NCBI GenBank assembly: GCA_037178855.1
Contig: JASJZC010000006.1
Span: forward strand, 1,364,001-1,428,000
Source: Oscheius sp. JU75
Taxonomy: Eukaryota > Nematoda > Chromadorea > Rhabditida > Rhabditidae
DNA: 64,000 nt
Direction: 5' to 3'
The notes under the pieces were generated by a model. The model had not been told where the DNA came from and did no database searches. It saw only the letters and a program-made list of their open reading frames with translations. Below are positions 11,945 to 22,941 of the stretch, piece after piece. Within the stretch, counting starts at the first letter, position 1. Each line of letters begins with the position of its first letter. Position numbers and translations under genes: made by a program.

Positions 11945-14900
11945 ATAAAAGATTTTTGAGAGGGTGTGGCGCCAGGGCCATTCCCATTCTCACTATTTTA
12001 CCTTAGTACTGATTTTGTATGAACCATTGATTTCACCATATTCCGTGCTCTTTCTTTCGTCATCCTCCCCCCTATAGTTGCACCTGCGTGATCTCTCTTG
12101 TGCTCTCCTTCCAGCCTCTTTTTGCCGGCCACTCTGAGCAAACAGAGTCAGTTCGGGTCGTCTTTTTCGACCCTCCAGCTGTCCCCTTTTTGCTACAAGA
12201 CAGCTTTTCTTGGTCACAATTTCTTGATTCTGAACGATGTTTACTATTCACAAATGGAAAAATTTTGATGCTACGGAAAAACTTTATATATACTTTCCTG
12301 CTTCGGAGAGCCTATAACAGTCGCATGCAACCAGTTTTCGGAGAAAAGGAAGAAAGAAAAATAAACATTTTGTAAAAAGCTATGTTTCATCATTTCTTCT
12401 AGTGGTCCGTCAAAGTTTTTCTAAAAGTCATCTTTTCTTCGTTGTCATCCTACTTATTTGTCGCTATGAAAGTGTAGATTTCAACTTTTATGAAATGGCT
12501 ACCAGAAAAATTACAAGTTCTCTGAGCCCCTCTCTGTCCTATACCAAAAAAAATATCTCTATTATGCGGTGTAGATCTTTTGTTTCAGTACTTAATACAA
12601 TGTCGATTGTCATCTGCTTCATGCTCGAAGTGGTGTGGGTTCCAAAAAAACTGAATTTTGAAAAGAGTAGCAAAGTTCCACGTATCGAATACCGTATGCA
12701 TACTTTCTCTTTCTTCCTGTTGTACTTGATCCACAATTTCTAATGTTCTTGTTTCATCACCTCTATTAGACTTCAAAACTGACTTTTTGGTAGCAAACAG
12801 AAAAAGTGAAAAGAACTGAATAATACATCATTGTCACCTTTCTTTCCCTTCTCGAATTTCCCAATATAGCCCCTTCATGATCCAAATTGGTACATGGAGA
12901 CCACATTCCAGTGGTTTTCTCCCGGTTTCTCTCACGTGTTGCGAAGAGATTCGAAGCCCCCATGGTCACGCGCGTCTTTAGTCCCCTTCCAAGAACTGTC
13001 CTGTGTTTCTCCTACCCTTTGTCACCTAAACCTTCTTTCCATACTAATTAAACATATTTCAGCAACATTTAATCTTTTGCAAACTTTTTTGTTTCACTGT
13101 GAGACAAAAGGGAAAACAGTCCATGCGAGAGAAATGCTAAATAATCAGTCCTGGTCTTGTCATGTTTTTTTCCCAAGTTTGCCGATTTCTGGGGTTCGAA
13201 GCAGAGTTGCACGATCACTTTTGCGCAATCAATTTCTCAAAAGGGGATGTTTCAATATTGAGATCTCAAATACTGCTTGTTTATTCCAAATATGTCTCGG
13301 GACTTCCACGACGTTTCCAAACAGTTTCTTTTTTATCATTCTATTCACATCAACCTACTTCTGATCAGATTTCAAGATCATCCTATAATTTGTATGTGAA
13401 CAATGAAACACAAGAGCTCCTACCTCGAAACCTAGGGTCTCTAATGTTTCAAAAATACCCTCTCCCCCTCCTTCTTTTCTAATCTTAGACCCAGTCCTCA
13501 CGCTCGAATTTGAACTCAACTGGCCGGAAAATCTGGTCACCTCGTCTTGGTCTCGAGACCAATGAACGCGGGTTCTCATGATCGCTGTGAGGTCAGAAAT
13601 GAGAGAGAGGAAGAGAGACTAGTAGAACGCAAGTAAACACCTGGTCCCAGAGAATTCGGAAGGTCTAAAAATAGTATCAAGGTTCTCTCTGCTGTACAAA
13701 TTTATTTTTACGTAGCTTTGCCTGGAACTAATGAATACCGAACTAAAGAAATATGTTCTGCTCAGGAACAAGCATTCGTGTCTGATCCCGTGTTACCTAG
13801 TTCTGAAAGGTGAGTAACAGAACAGACAGTCAAGTACCTCTTTTCCTCCTATACAAGTTTCAAACTTTTTAGGTTTGACTTTTTGCGTAAAGCAGTAAAT
13901 TGAAACCGAATGACAATGATTGCAGGGCTTGAAAAGTGACTAAAAACTTTAAAATTTCCCTCCCAAGTCTCTGTAATCCCTTCAAATCGAACCTGATTCT
14001 GGTTCTGAACAGGTGTTTTCTTCTTCTTCTCCTCCTCCTCTACTACCCCCTTTCCGAGGTCTCCCTCTCTTTTTCTGCCTTCGAAGGAGTGAAAGTGGGA
14101 TCACTTTCACCCCTCAAAATCTGCAGATCTCCCGGGAAGATTCGTAGGGAGATGGGCACTTTCTGGCCTTTTTTCTGAACATACTTCCTTGTGTGACAAA
14201 CTAAATTTTGGATTTTTGTTGTACAACGTGAGGAAGCTTCTCCCATGTTCAGACGATATGTAGCAGGAGTGAAACACTTGTAGGTTCCTCCATTTTTCGA
14301 TGTATAATGAGGAAAGAAAAGTTTCCGGGCAGTTACTCGATCTAGGACCGTAACTTTGTGCTTTTCCTCTCGACCTAAGACAAAACACTGAAACATACAA
14401 CGTTTTGAATAGCATCACTGGACACTTGACATTTTCGTATGAGAGACAAAGGCATAGAATGGAAACTTTCGTACCAGAAGATTTTCAAATTTTGACAGGA
14501 AGTTCAAACGTTTAAAACAAAAATTTCCATTTTCAAAGCTTGGTAGTGAATTATTTTTCGGATCTTTAGTAAAGTCGTAAGTAAGTTTCGCCCGTCACGC
14601 CTCTGCTTTCCATCTTCGGGTAATTTTGGTATGTATCGATAACACTTGTTGAATACTACTTATATAAATTATCCATAAATCTGAGAGCAACAAAGGGAGT
14701 TGCACAGATTGGCGTTTATAATTATAAGGTAGAGGAATAGAAGTAGTGAAACAATAAAAGCTTGCCCCATTTTTCTAAGTCCACTACAAATCAAATATCT
14801 ATTCAAAAGCACTTAGTCATTAATTTTCCTCTCTCACAAGCAGAGCGAGCAAATTTTATAGTATACTCCAGAGATAAGACAAAAAGTTGAAACATGAAAG

Positions 14901-15520
14901 CTTTGAGTTGGGTAGCAAGTCACTTGACTAACACTTTTCGGATCCTGTATGTAAAATTTCAGTTTCGTATATCACCGGTCATGTTACATACTGCTATCTC
15001 TAGCATTAATATTACTACAGCCCAGTTATCTAGAAAGTATGAAACAAAATGGAACTGATAATTGACATGGACAAGCAACTGCGATGTATAAAACTTTCAC
15101 AAAACTTCATGTAAACGTAAGGATAAAGACGACATATTGCTCTCCTGTTTCGTGTACCAACAAGAAGAAATTTTGAATACAAAAGTTTAGTCAAGTTTTT
15201 GATTCAAACTGAACAGTTCACATTTTTTTCATACTTTTTTTCTTCTTTTCCTCAGGGACGGTGTTTGGATCCATATTGTAGACCCTACAAGACTAAGAAC
15301 GAAAAGAGCGTTTTTGATAGCAATCACACCAACAGATTGGATGTAGTCTTCCTCTTTTTATACAATTTTTGAAACAATAATAGTTTGGAAAGGTTCTTCA
15401 GCTCTTTTATTGTTAGTCCGCTGACAATGAGACTGAAAAACAGTGAATTGGACTCCAAGTCTGGTAACAATGAGCAACTGAGGGTAAATTCTAACTTTTC
15501 ACCAAATTTTTTGAATAAAT

Positions 15521-15537
15521 GTTTCACCTTTTTCTTA
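15521..15537 (+). promoter_or_regulatory. GTTTCA-N9-TA element
   Basis: ATGTTTCAC core with CTTATAGGG across the TA position. Confidence 0.6.
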
Positions 15538-16023
15538 TAGGGAATCATTCTTTACCAGCTATACTCCCGTGTTCCTTCCTTTTAGAAAATTGCACGTTCT
15601 GAAAGAAACACAGGCACCAAAAATTGTAGACGGAGACTGGGAGAGAGACAGGGAGTAGATCCAAGTCCAAGATTCTGAACTATCCTCTTCTCGGGACCCA
15701 TCTGTTCCTTCCCCCTCTTGTTTTGATGACTTACTCCTCTCTTCCCTTTACTACAATTTGTTTTTGTCCAGTAGCCAAGCAGATACACACAATCAAGGAC
15801 CTAGAGAGAGAGAGAGAGAGGCCCAACCCCCGATTCCATTTCGGGGCCGAGATCCGCCTTCCCGGGGAGACTGAGAGAGACACTTCATTACACGCAATGT
15901 GTGTATCTCAGCTGCTGCTTCCCGTTTTCTTGTTTTGGACGGATGATCCGGAGAGACAGGACACTTGCTGACGCTTGTTTTTCGTTCTTGACAAGGCGGC
16001 GCCTACTTTCTGGTCTTGACTAC

Positions 16024-16205
16024 TGGGACGGGATGACAGAGAGACAAAAAAGACAAAGAAACAGAAAGACAGTAGGAGAGAAATAGAGGGACAGAGGGGC
16101 TAAAGGACAGAGAGACAGAAGGACAGAGAAAGAGAGGAAAGAGATAGAGACAAAAGGACAAAAAAATAGAAGGACAGAGAGACAGAGGCAGGGAGACAGA
16201 AACCA
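16024..16205. repeat. GA/CA-rich simple repeat (GAGACAGA-type)
   Basis: Degenerate repeats of GAGACAGAGAGACAG-like units with occasional AGGACA variants. The same low-complexity family recurs in introns and intergenic DNA of this window, for example near 23.07-23.27, 26.87-26.92, 31.24-31.40, 47.85-47.92, 54.20-54.30 and 61.70-61.75 kb, in either orientation. Confidence 0.75.
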
Positions 16206-17082
16206 GATTGTTTTGCCTACGTACCATCCTCGTCATCTTTTCTTGTTAACCAAATGGGATACAGATCCTGCTTTCTATCTTAGCTGCTGCTGCAAAACAA
16301 ATTCTCTTGGAAGTTCTGTTTTGGGAATTTCTCCTAAGAAAAAAAGTAGTTTGGTTTCATCTTCACTATGGAATATCTAGCCATAGGGCGAGTCCAATTT
16401 CATGGTCTTATGCACTTTGTCAGATCTCGAGTTTCACTATCGTATCCAAGGTCAGAATAATGTTTTCCTTTAGCAAAATGGTTATTTTCGATCTTACCTC
16501 TTTTCTCTGTGCATATATAGTTTTTGCTGTAACGTCATAGTTTAATAGCTCTGAAACTTTAGTGTTTCAGGTTGCAGCTAAATAGGAATGGAAAATGAAC
16601 GTGGAACATATATTCAAATCCTAGCAAACTACTCTTCCACACTTTCTCTCTGTCTCTCTGTCTCACTGTCTCACTATCTCTCTGTCTCACTGTCTCTCTG
16701 TCTCCCCCACTGTCCTTCGCGGGCTCCCACACAATTACCACCCTCTCCCTTCCGTATCTCCCGCCAATCGCTCCTGGTACGGGGAGGGAGGACGCCTAAA
16801 GGCGCGCGTAGGCTAATTTCATTGGAGTCATCGCCCCCCTCACTCACAGGCGACGACTAACCACCCGTGACTCTCTTCTTGCCTAAATACTTGTTTTTGC
16901 CTCACATTCTCTCTCTCTCTCTCTATTCACTCACAAATCCCCCTCCCGCCCATGACCATCGACGAAAATAAAAATATTTTGCATGATTTTGGGATTGGCA
17001 AGTTCCCAGAAAAGGAAGTCATCTTAGTTTTGAAAAGAGGATAACCAGCAGATGAACTAACGTTTAGGTTCGAACCACCCTT

Positions 17083-17099
17083 TATGCACACCTTGAAAC
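17083..17099 (-). promoter_or_regulatory. GTTTCA-N9-TA element
   Basis: Minus-strand TTGTTTCAA core, then TAAAGGG after nine bases. First of five minus-strand elements within 1 kb. Confidence 0.55.
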
Positions 17100-17392
17100 A
17101 ATTGCATCAAAATTTTTTTTTGCGTTTCATTTGGAGACAAGACAGAAACTTTTGTTTTATATTTCGAGCTTAGGCCATATATGTGTATCACAACCTGTCT
17201 ATGATATGGAACAAAATAGTCATTACTGGAATAGTAGTAAACCCCATTCCACCCTTTTTTCTCCATCTTTTGCAGATTCAACAAGTGTCAATTCAGAGCT
17301 GGGAACTCTCTAAAAATTGAAATTTTCTTACAGTTTATGGTAACTTTTTCGCCAAAAACGATCCAAAGAACATAGGGTTCGAAGATACCTTT

Positions 17393-17409
17393 TACAAGGA
17401 GCTTGAAAC
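17393..17409 (-). promoter_or_regulatory. GTTTCA-N9-TA element
   Basis: Minus-strand ATGTTTCAA core, then TAAAAGG after nine bases. Confidence 0.55.
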
Positions 17410-17490
17410 ATTTTCGAAACGGATTGTATGAAAGAACTGCAACTTCTTTCAGTGATGAAAAAGGACGAAGCAATACCCTAGGTCTACTTT

Positions 17491-17507
17491 TATAGAAACA
17501 GTGAAAC
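17491..17507 (-). promoter_or_regulatory. GTTTCA-N9-TA element
   Basis: Minus-strand ATGTTTCAC core, then TATAAAAG starting two bases early, with TA in register. Confidence 0.55.
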
Positions 17508-17775
17508 ATGGAAGTTTTTCCCATATGCCTTCTTATTGTTACGTTCTGACAGCAGGTCTCCCTAGTGTAGTCTTACTTCATGGAGAAGGCAAAACATTTA
17601 AAAAAAAAAATTCTTTGCCAACCCTGAGAGAGCTTTTGTAGGTTCCAAACAGCTTCATAGTTCTTTGTCCCGCATGTTCTCTGTTCATTTTTCGAACGTA
17701 TCCTTTTACCTTAAAATGTGGAAATGTTTCCAAGTCTTACGAGCATTACTGCCTCTTTCTTGCTCAGCCATCTCT

Positions 17776-17792
17776 TAGAGGAAACGTGAAAC
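17776..17792 (-). promoter_or_regulatory. GTTTCA-N9-TA element
   Basis: Minus-strand ATGTTTCAC core, then TAAGAGA after nine bases. Confidence 0.55.
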
Positions 17793-18060
17793 ATAAAAGC
17801 CTCTATATACCCGTTACAGTGATTTTTGTGGTTTATTAGTCTGAGCACAATATAAAGGCAAGGCAATGTTCTCAACAACGGTTTTCGGAACAGATCTATT
17901 CGCAAAGCCTGTAGCAAAAGTGTGTAACCTTTTAGGCTTTAATAGCTAGTTTGGAACACTGACACCTTGTCCTGGTAATCAGAGCATGCTTTCATTTGCG
18001 CTGTTTTTTGTTTCAAAATGATCCGCAACATGAACCAAACTCTGGAATACTACTTTCTTC

Positions 18061-18077
18061 TATGTAGAGTTTGAAAC
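18061..18077 (-). promoter_or_regulatory. GTTTCA-N9-TA element
   Basis: Minus-strand ATGTTTCAA core, then TAGAAG after nine bases. Confidence 0.5.
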
Positions 18078-19180
18078 ATTTCTCCGCGTTATTACTTTTA
18101 CCTGTTCAAAAATATTCGCATTAGTGTAGCACAGTCAAACTTTTCACATTCCTATTACAGAAACCCGGCAGCACAAAAGCTCTATTTACCACGACTCACC
18201 CTGTACCACCTAGCATCTGTCCATAACCCAATTCCTATAATTTTCCAGTCCAGATCAGTTAGGCCTTCTACCACAAACAGGAAAACAGCCTCCCACACCG
18301 CACTGGCACCGATAGGAACGTCAGCTGCCTTTCTCCCGCTCTTTGAATTTATAAGGCGATGATGATGCCGATGCTGATTCAATCAGTTTCGCGGGGACTT
18401 TTCACACGTTTTCTCTTGGCTTCCGTTTCCAGTCTTCCAGTTTTTGAGGGTGTGAAAGTGAGTTTGTTTCATTAATTATATGAAAGAAGGCATGTAAAGG
18501 TGGCAACGCCTCACGTCAGAGAATTGTTCTTTCAAAACTCTTCACTGCGATTTGTTAGTGCTAAAACACAAAACATGTTTCAAGCCAAACATAGATGCTG
18601 GACCTCGACGCTATAACATTTCAGAAGATGGTTTATTCCCCAAAAAAAAATGGTTTACAAAGAAGTTTGCTCTTTCAATCAAGGATTCACGTCATCTCTT
18701 TCTTCTCATATTTTTTGTAGTTCTTCCATGTTTCCCCGAACTTCTGAATACTCATTTCTTCAAGGTTTCACTACATTTCTTCTTTCGACATTGTTCTCAA
18801 AAATTTATGTTTCCAACTTTCAACAAGACTCGCATCTATTTGCAAGCTTCCTATAACACCATTAGAAGTATTTCCCCAAATCTAGGAATATTGTCATTTT
18901 TTGTCAGCATTCATCATGCTGGTAGGAGGAAAATTTGTAAAAAGTCTGTCTCTCTCTCTCTCTCAGTCTCAGTCTCTCTTCCGTCCATGCGCACCTACTT
19001 TGTGTTATGTGTGCTCTCTGCTGTCAGCAATTTTCCTCCCGCACACACACACACACACAAGTTCGCTCGCCCGTTCGCTGGTTCTATGTGCCCCGGTGCT
19101 GGCGATTGATTCGGGGTGGACTGCTCTGGTTCGGGGGGAGAGGAGAGGCCAGAACCATAGAGCGAGCGAGCGCTGAAAAA

Positions 19181-19192
19181 TGACGTCACGTG
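19181..19192. promoter_or_regulatory. overlapping CRE and E-box (TGACGTCACGTG)
   Basis: A full palindromic CRE, TGACGTCA (19181-19188), overlaps an E-box, CACGTG (19187-19192), in a GC-rich island (about 18.93-19.26 kb) inside AT-rich DNA. CREB/ATF-type bZIP factors bind the first and bHLH factors the second. It could be part of a promoter for the Q-rich gene starting at 22942, but the distance is large and no transcript start is visible. Confidence 0.4.
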
Positions 19193-19342
19193 GGAGTAGG
19201 AGAGGCGGACGACATTCTCGCTCTCTCCACACACACGCGCCAGCTGACCGATTTGAACCACTGAAAACTTCATTTGTTTGTGGGCAGGACGCTCAGTTTG
19301 TTGGCCTCTTTGGTCATGTTTTGAGTAACCTTTTCTTCCAGT

Positions 19343-19359
19343 GTTTCAATTTCCAGATA
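19343..19359 (+). promoter_or_regulatory. GTTTCA-N9-TA element
   Basis: GTGTTTCAA core, then TATCC after nine bases. Confidence 0.45.
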
Positions 19360-21295
19360 TCCTCAGTTCAAAAATATGACCTTTCTTGATTTTCTTCCAG
19401 AGTTCGACAAGTGTTTCAGCTTTTTAATCAGTTTTCACATACTCTTTTGTATGTTCGTTTGTCAGCTTCTGTATACAGCCATAGTGACAGCTCCAGCTTG
19501 CTTTGATTTATTCCTGTATTAATGTCAGTTTTCGTAGAAATTAAAAAAAAAAACAAATATTTCTATCAATGTTTCAGTCCAGCATATATTCAGAAAAAAA
19601 ATTGCATTTTCGCTTGACCGTATATACGTATTTTTCGATGCTTCACATTTTGTAAGACAGAATAACTTGGATTGGAAACTTACTTTCGACTGTCCATGCT
19701 GTCCAATGCCCATTTCAGTAGAACAAAATTGCTTCAGTTTCTGCGTAAACTCATCAACTCGTCACTATCGTCACTATTTTGATGGAATCCGTTTCTTCTT
19801 AAAGAAAATCTTTCACTGTCAAACTGAATAAAAAATGGTTTTGCAAACTTAGCCTTTGCTACTACTGAAAGCGAAACCTTTTGCGTCCCGTTGTTCTCTC
19901 TCCCGGTCGGCTAATGTTTATCTAACGAAATGTGCTCATTTTTTGCGTCCAGAGGGATTGGTGCCCTGTGTGTGAGAAAAAGAGCCAGTCTTAGCCTCTC
20001 CGTTTTTACGATTTCTAACACTTTTTCAATTTTTTTGGCTTTAAGAGATATAGAAGACGGGGTGAAGAGATTCTATGGAACGTTCTTCTTCGACCCAAAA
20101 TTTACAAGTTTCCCAAGCATACACAGCGTCCACCAGAATATTTTGAGCTATTCTATATTTCATCAGCTAATAAAACAAAAAGTAATATTTTTAGGATCAG
20201 TCGCCGCCGCCAGTCATGTTGCTTGCGATGCCCATATTCAAAACCCATACTGTTTCACTATGTTTTTTTTTATTAAAGGGACAGCCCAGTTATGAGTGAA
20301 CGTGTGGACGGCGCGCTATTTTTTAAACGGGTCCCGCAACGAAGTTGCCTGAAAATCAATCTTTTGCATTTTTCGATGCTTTACACTCATTTCCTTGGTT
20401 TTTATATGTGTTGAATCAATCGTCGTCAAATCTCACCCCAGTGTAGCCTACTTTGACAAAGCAATTTGCTAAGACAAATAGAGAATATCATTTCGATCTT
20501 TTCCTTCTCTGTCCGTTTCATTACTCCCCCACCCCCATCGATGCAATTTGGCTCCAGTTGACATCATTTCAGGTGAATCAGGTTCTCATTCCCATGATCT
20601 CTCTGCTAATCAGGAGCCGATAAAAAAGAAGTCAAAGGCGTTTTCTTGTGCTCATTCTCTCTCTTTGCTTCGTCATTGTTTTGACAGCGAATTTATTTTG
20701 AAGATGAAGTTTGGAGATAGAAAACAGGGGGAGGGGAAAAGAGGGAAAGGTGACGAAGTTAATCCGGCTATTTTTTTTCAGACTCGAACCTCTCTCCTTT
20801 GATCAGGGTCAATTTTCTTCCACTTTTGTAGAGAAAAGTGTGGGGGTGTTCGGAATAGTAGAACTACTAAACATTTTATTGATCAAAATCAATCCAAGAT
20901 AGTAGTATTTCATCCTCTTTTCAATTTTTTTTCTCTTGCTACATGAAATTTTTTTTTTTGTGATTCAAGCAATTTATTTACTAATTTTTCTATTCCTTCC
21001 AGGCTATAAGCAGGAAATGAAGCATACGGTATTAAAAACACATTAGGAACTTGTGGACGACACCCAATCATTTCTTCTTTTCCTGTTTTTATTTTGCAAA
21101 CCGCTTACCGCAAACTAAGTTTTTAGTTCTTCTCAGACTATAAACACTGAATGAAACATCCAATCACATAAATTTTTTGCTGTTTTCACTTTAGAGTAAC
21201 TCTTTCGTATCCTAACAGAACTTCGAGGCCTGTGAAAGAGTTGACTTTTCAAATTCTCGGAATACTGATGTTTGTTTATCTTGAACATCTTGATC

Positions 21296-21312
21296 TAGCA
21301 AAACAGTGAAAC
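21296..21312 (-). promoter_or_regulatory. GTTTCA-N9-TA element
   Basis: Minus-strand ATGTTTCAC core, then TAGATC after nine bases. Confidence 0.55.
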
Positions 21313-22930
21313 ATTTATGTTTTAAATTCACATGATCTGTGGAGTGTTCTTAGTTCCAAATTGGTTTCTGGCTATTCTTATGCTTCAAAGTTTTACGGTC
21401 GGAGTCTGGTCACTTTGTTTGCAAAAGTCATGTCTCCATGTCTGAAAGTGACGAATTTCCGCCCCTTTTCCACTGAAGAGGAGACTCTCCTCACGTGGCC
21501 TCTCGCTCGTTCTTCTAATGCAAGCCAGCCGCCTGCCTTTATGCTCTCTCTTGACTCTCTGTTCTCTCTTTTGGACAGGGAGAAATCTCTCACGCACGTC
21601 ATTTATCCTCTCTCTCCCCACTGCCCACAGAACACACTCATAGAACCCTATCATTCCTGCTCAACATCGATTCTTGAACTGTTCTCTAGCCTTTGTAGTC
21701 TGATCGAAACACAAAAATGTTTCATGTTTCAGATTTCACTGATATTCTGATGATACGATTCCTCCTCAGTTTGAACATTTCATTTTCCACAAAAAATTAT
21801 TTCCGTACAGCTCCTATAGAAAACAATATTTCATATTTCAATAAGTGCGTCCGGTCGGGATGCAAAAGTGTTTCAAAGAACATCACTATCTCTAACTACT
21901 GTAAAAACGTTGTTGTTTTAACGTGGAGGTAAAAGAAGTAGATTAAATGAAATAATTGGGGAACAAATTTTTTTCTTGGGGCTCAAAAACGTTGAAACCT
22001 ATCGTGTTTCACCGAACTCTGATAGCAAAGAAGAGCGAGAGAAATTGTTGCTTCTGGCATTATACAGAAGAATAATGTACATTTCCAGACGGCGAGTTTT
22101 TTTTTTTCAAAAGCTGCTATGGAAATTTTTTGTTGGTTTTAATGGAGATACAAAAACTTTTTTCGACTTTTTCTGTTCGGTTTGAAGAAGACATGGAAAA
22201 CCAATAGTGAATATTTGAAAACTTTTTATGTTTTACCTAGATAGCAAGCACGTAAAAATGGTCCTGTTTAGATGTTTTCGTCTCAAGTCTAAAACTGGAG
22301 CTACTGATCGATAAATTGATCTCTTGTCATTTTTTCCCAACTTTTCGGGTAGCCCGACTTCTGTCCAAAATCAGTTCAATCCTCACTCTTTCCATCTGTC
22401 TCCCTGACTCTCAGTCTCTCCCATATCATCTCATTCTTATTCCAGTCCCCACCTTCTCCTCATTTCCTCGTCTATTCTCTGATTTCCGCCTCCGAGCAAG
22501 GAAAAAAACGAATTGAACCAAAGACAGTAATTGATATGCACTCAGGTGCATGTCACGTTGATTTTTTGAACCCATCCCCATAGCCATCGTCATTTGAACA
22601 TATTACATTAATCCGAAGAGATTTGGAATTTCTCGAGTGTGCAAAAGCTAAATTTCAAGTGATGTTTCACGCGAAATATGTAGTAGAAGAAATATGGCGC
22701 TGAATGATGCTGCCATTCAAGTTAATCGAAATCCAAAAATTTATGAGCTTGCCCCAGGTCAACTGGTTTTTCTGTCTCGTTTTGAAAACAATGAATAATC
22801 ATGTTACACCCGTATCAGATAGTCTTTATCATTTACCCAGATCAACAAATTATTCTCATGATAGTTTTAAAAATACCTTCACATAGCTTTATCTATACCT
22901 CACGTATACAATCTTCATCTCTCATATCTC

Positions 22931-22940
22931 AATTTTTCAG
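22931..22940 (+). other. probable spliced-leader trans-splice acceptor
   Basis: AATTTTTCAG ends one base before the ATG at 22942. No upstream coding exon joins it. An acceptor directly abutting a start codon is the normal appearance of an SL acceptor in nematodes; a 5'-UTR intron would look the same. Confidence 0.55.
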
Positions 22941-22941
22941 C

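Larger units (their letters stand above)
4950..22930. other. gene-poor AT-rich region
   Basis: No coding gene could be supported here. Open frames are short and lack consistent splice joins. The content is GTTTCA-N9-TA elements (listed separately), poly-A/T runs, CT/GA simple repeats (about 15.80-16.20, 16.64-16.92 and 18.94-18.98 kb), and GC-rich islands near 7.65-7.90, 11.23-11.48, 14.0-14.17, 18.93-19.26 and 21.40-21.68 kb. The islands may be regulatory or may hide poorly conserved exons; I cannot tell which. Confidence 0.6.

Noticed and set aside
16003-16236. Open frames rich in Ser/Leu/Val on the minus strand
   Set aside because: Direct translation of the CTCTGTC simple repeat.
17070-17085. 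GGTTCGAACC as a tRNA B box
   Set aside because: No A box, anticodon stem or acceptor stem could be paired around it. No tRNA is supported in the window.
18552-19109. 185-aa open frame on the plus strand
   Set aside because: Runs across a poly-T region, a CT repeat and a CA repeat with no coding bias and no plausible splice partner.
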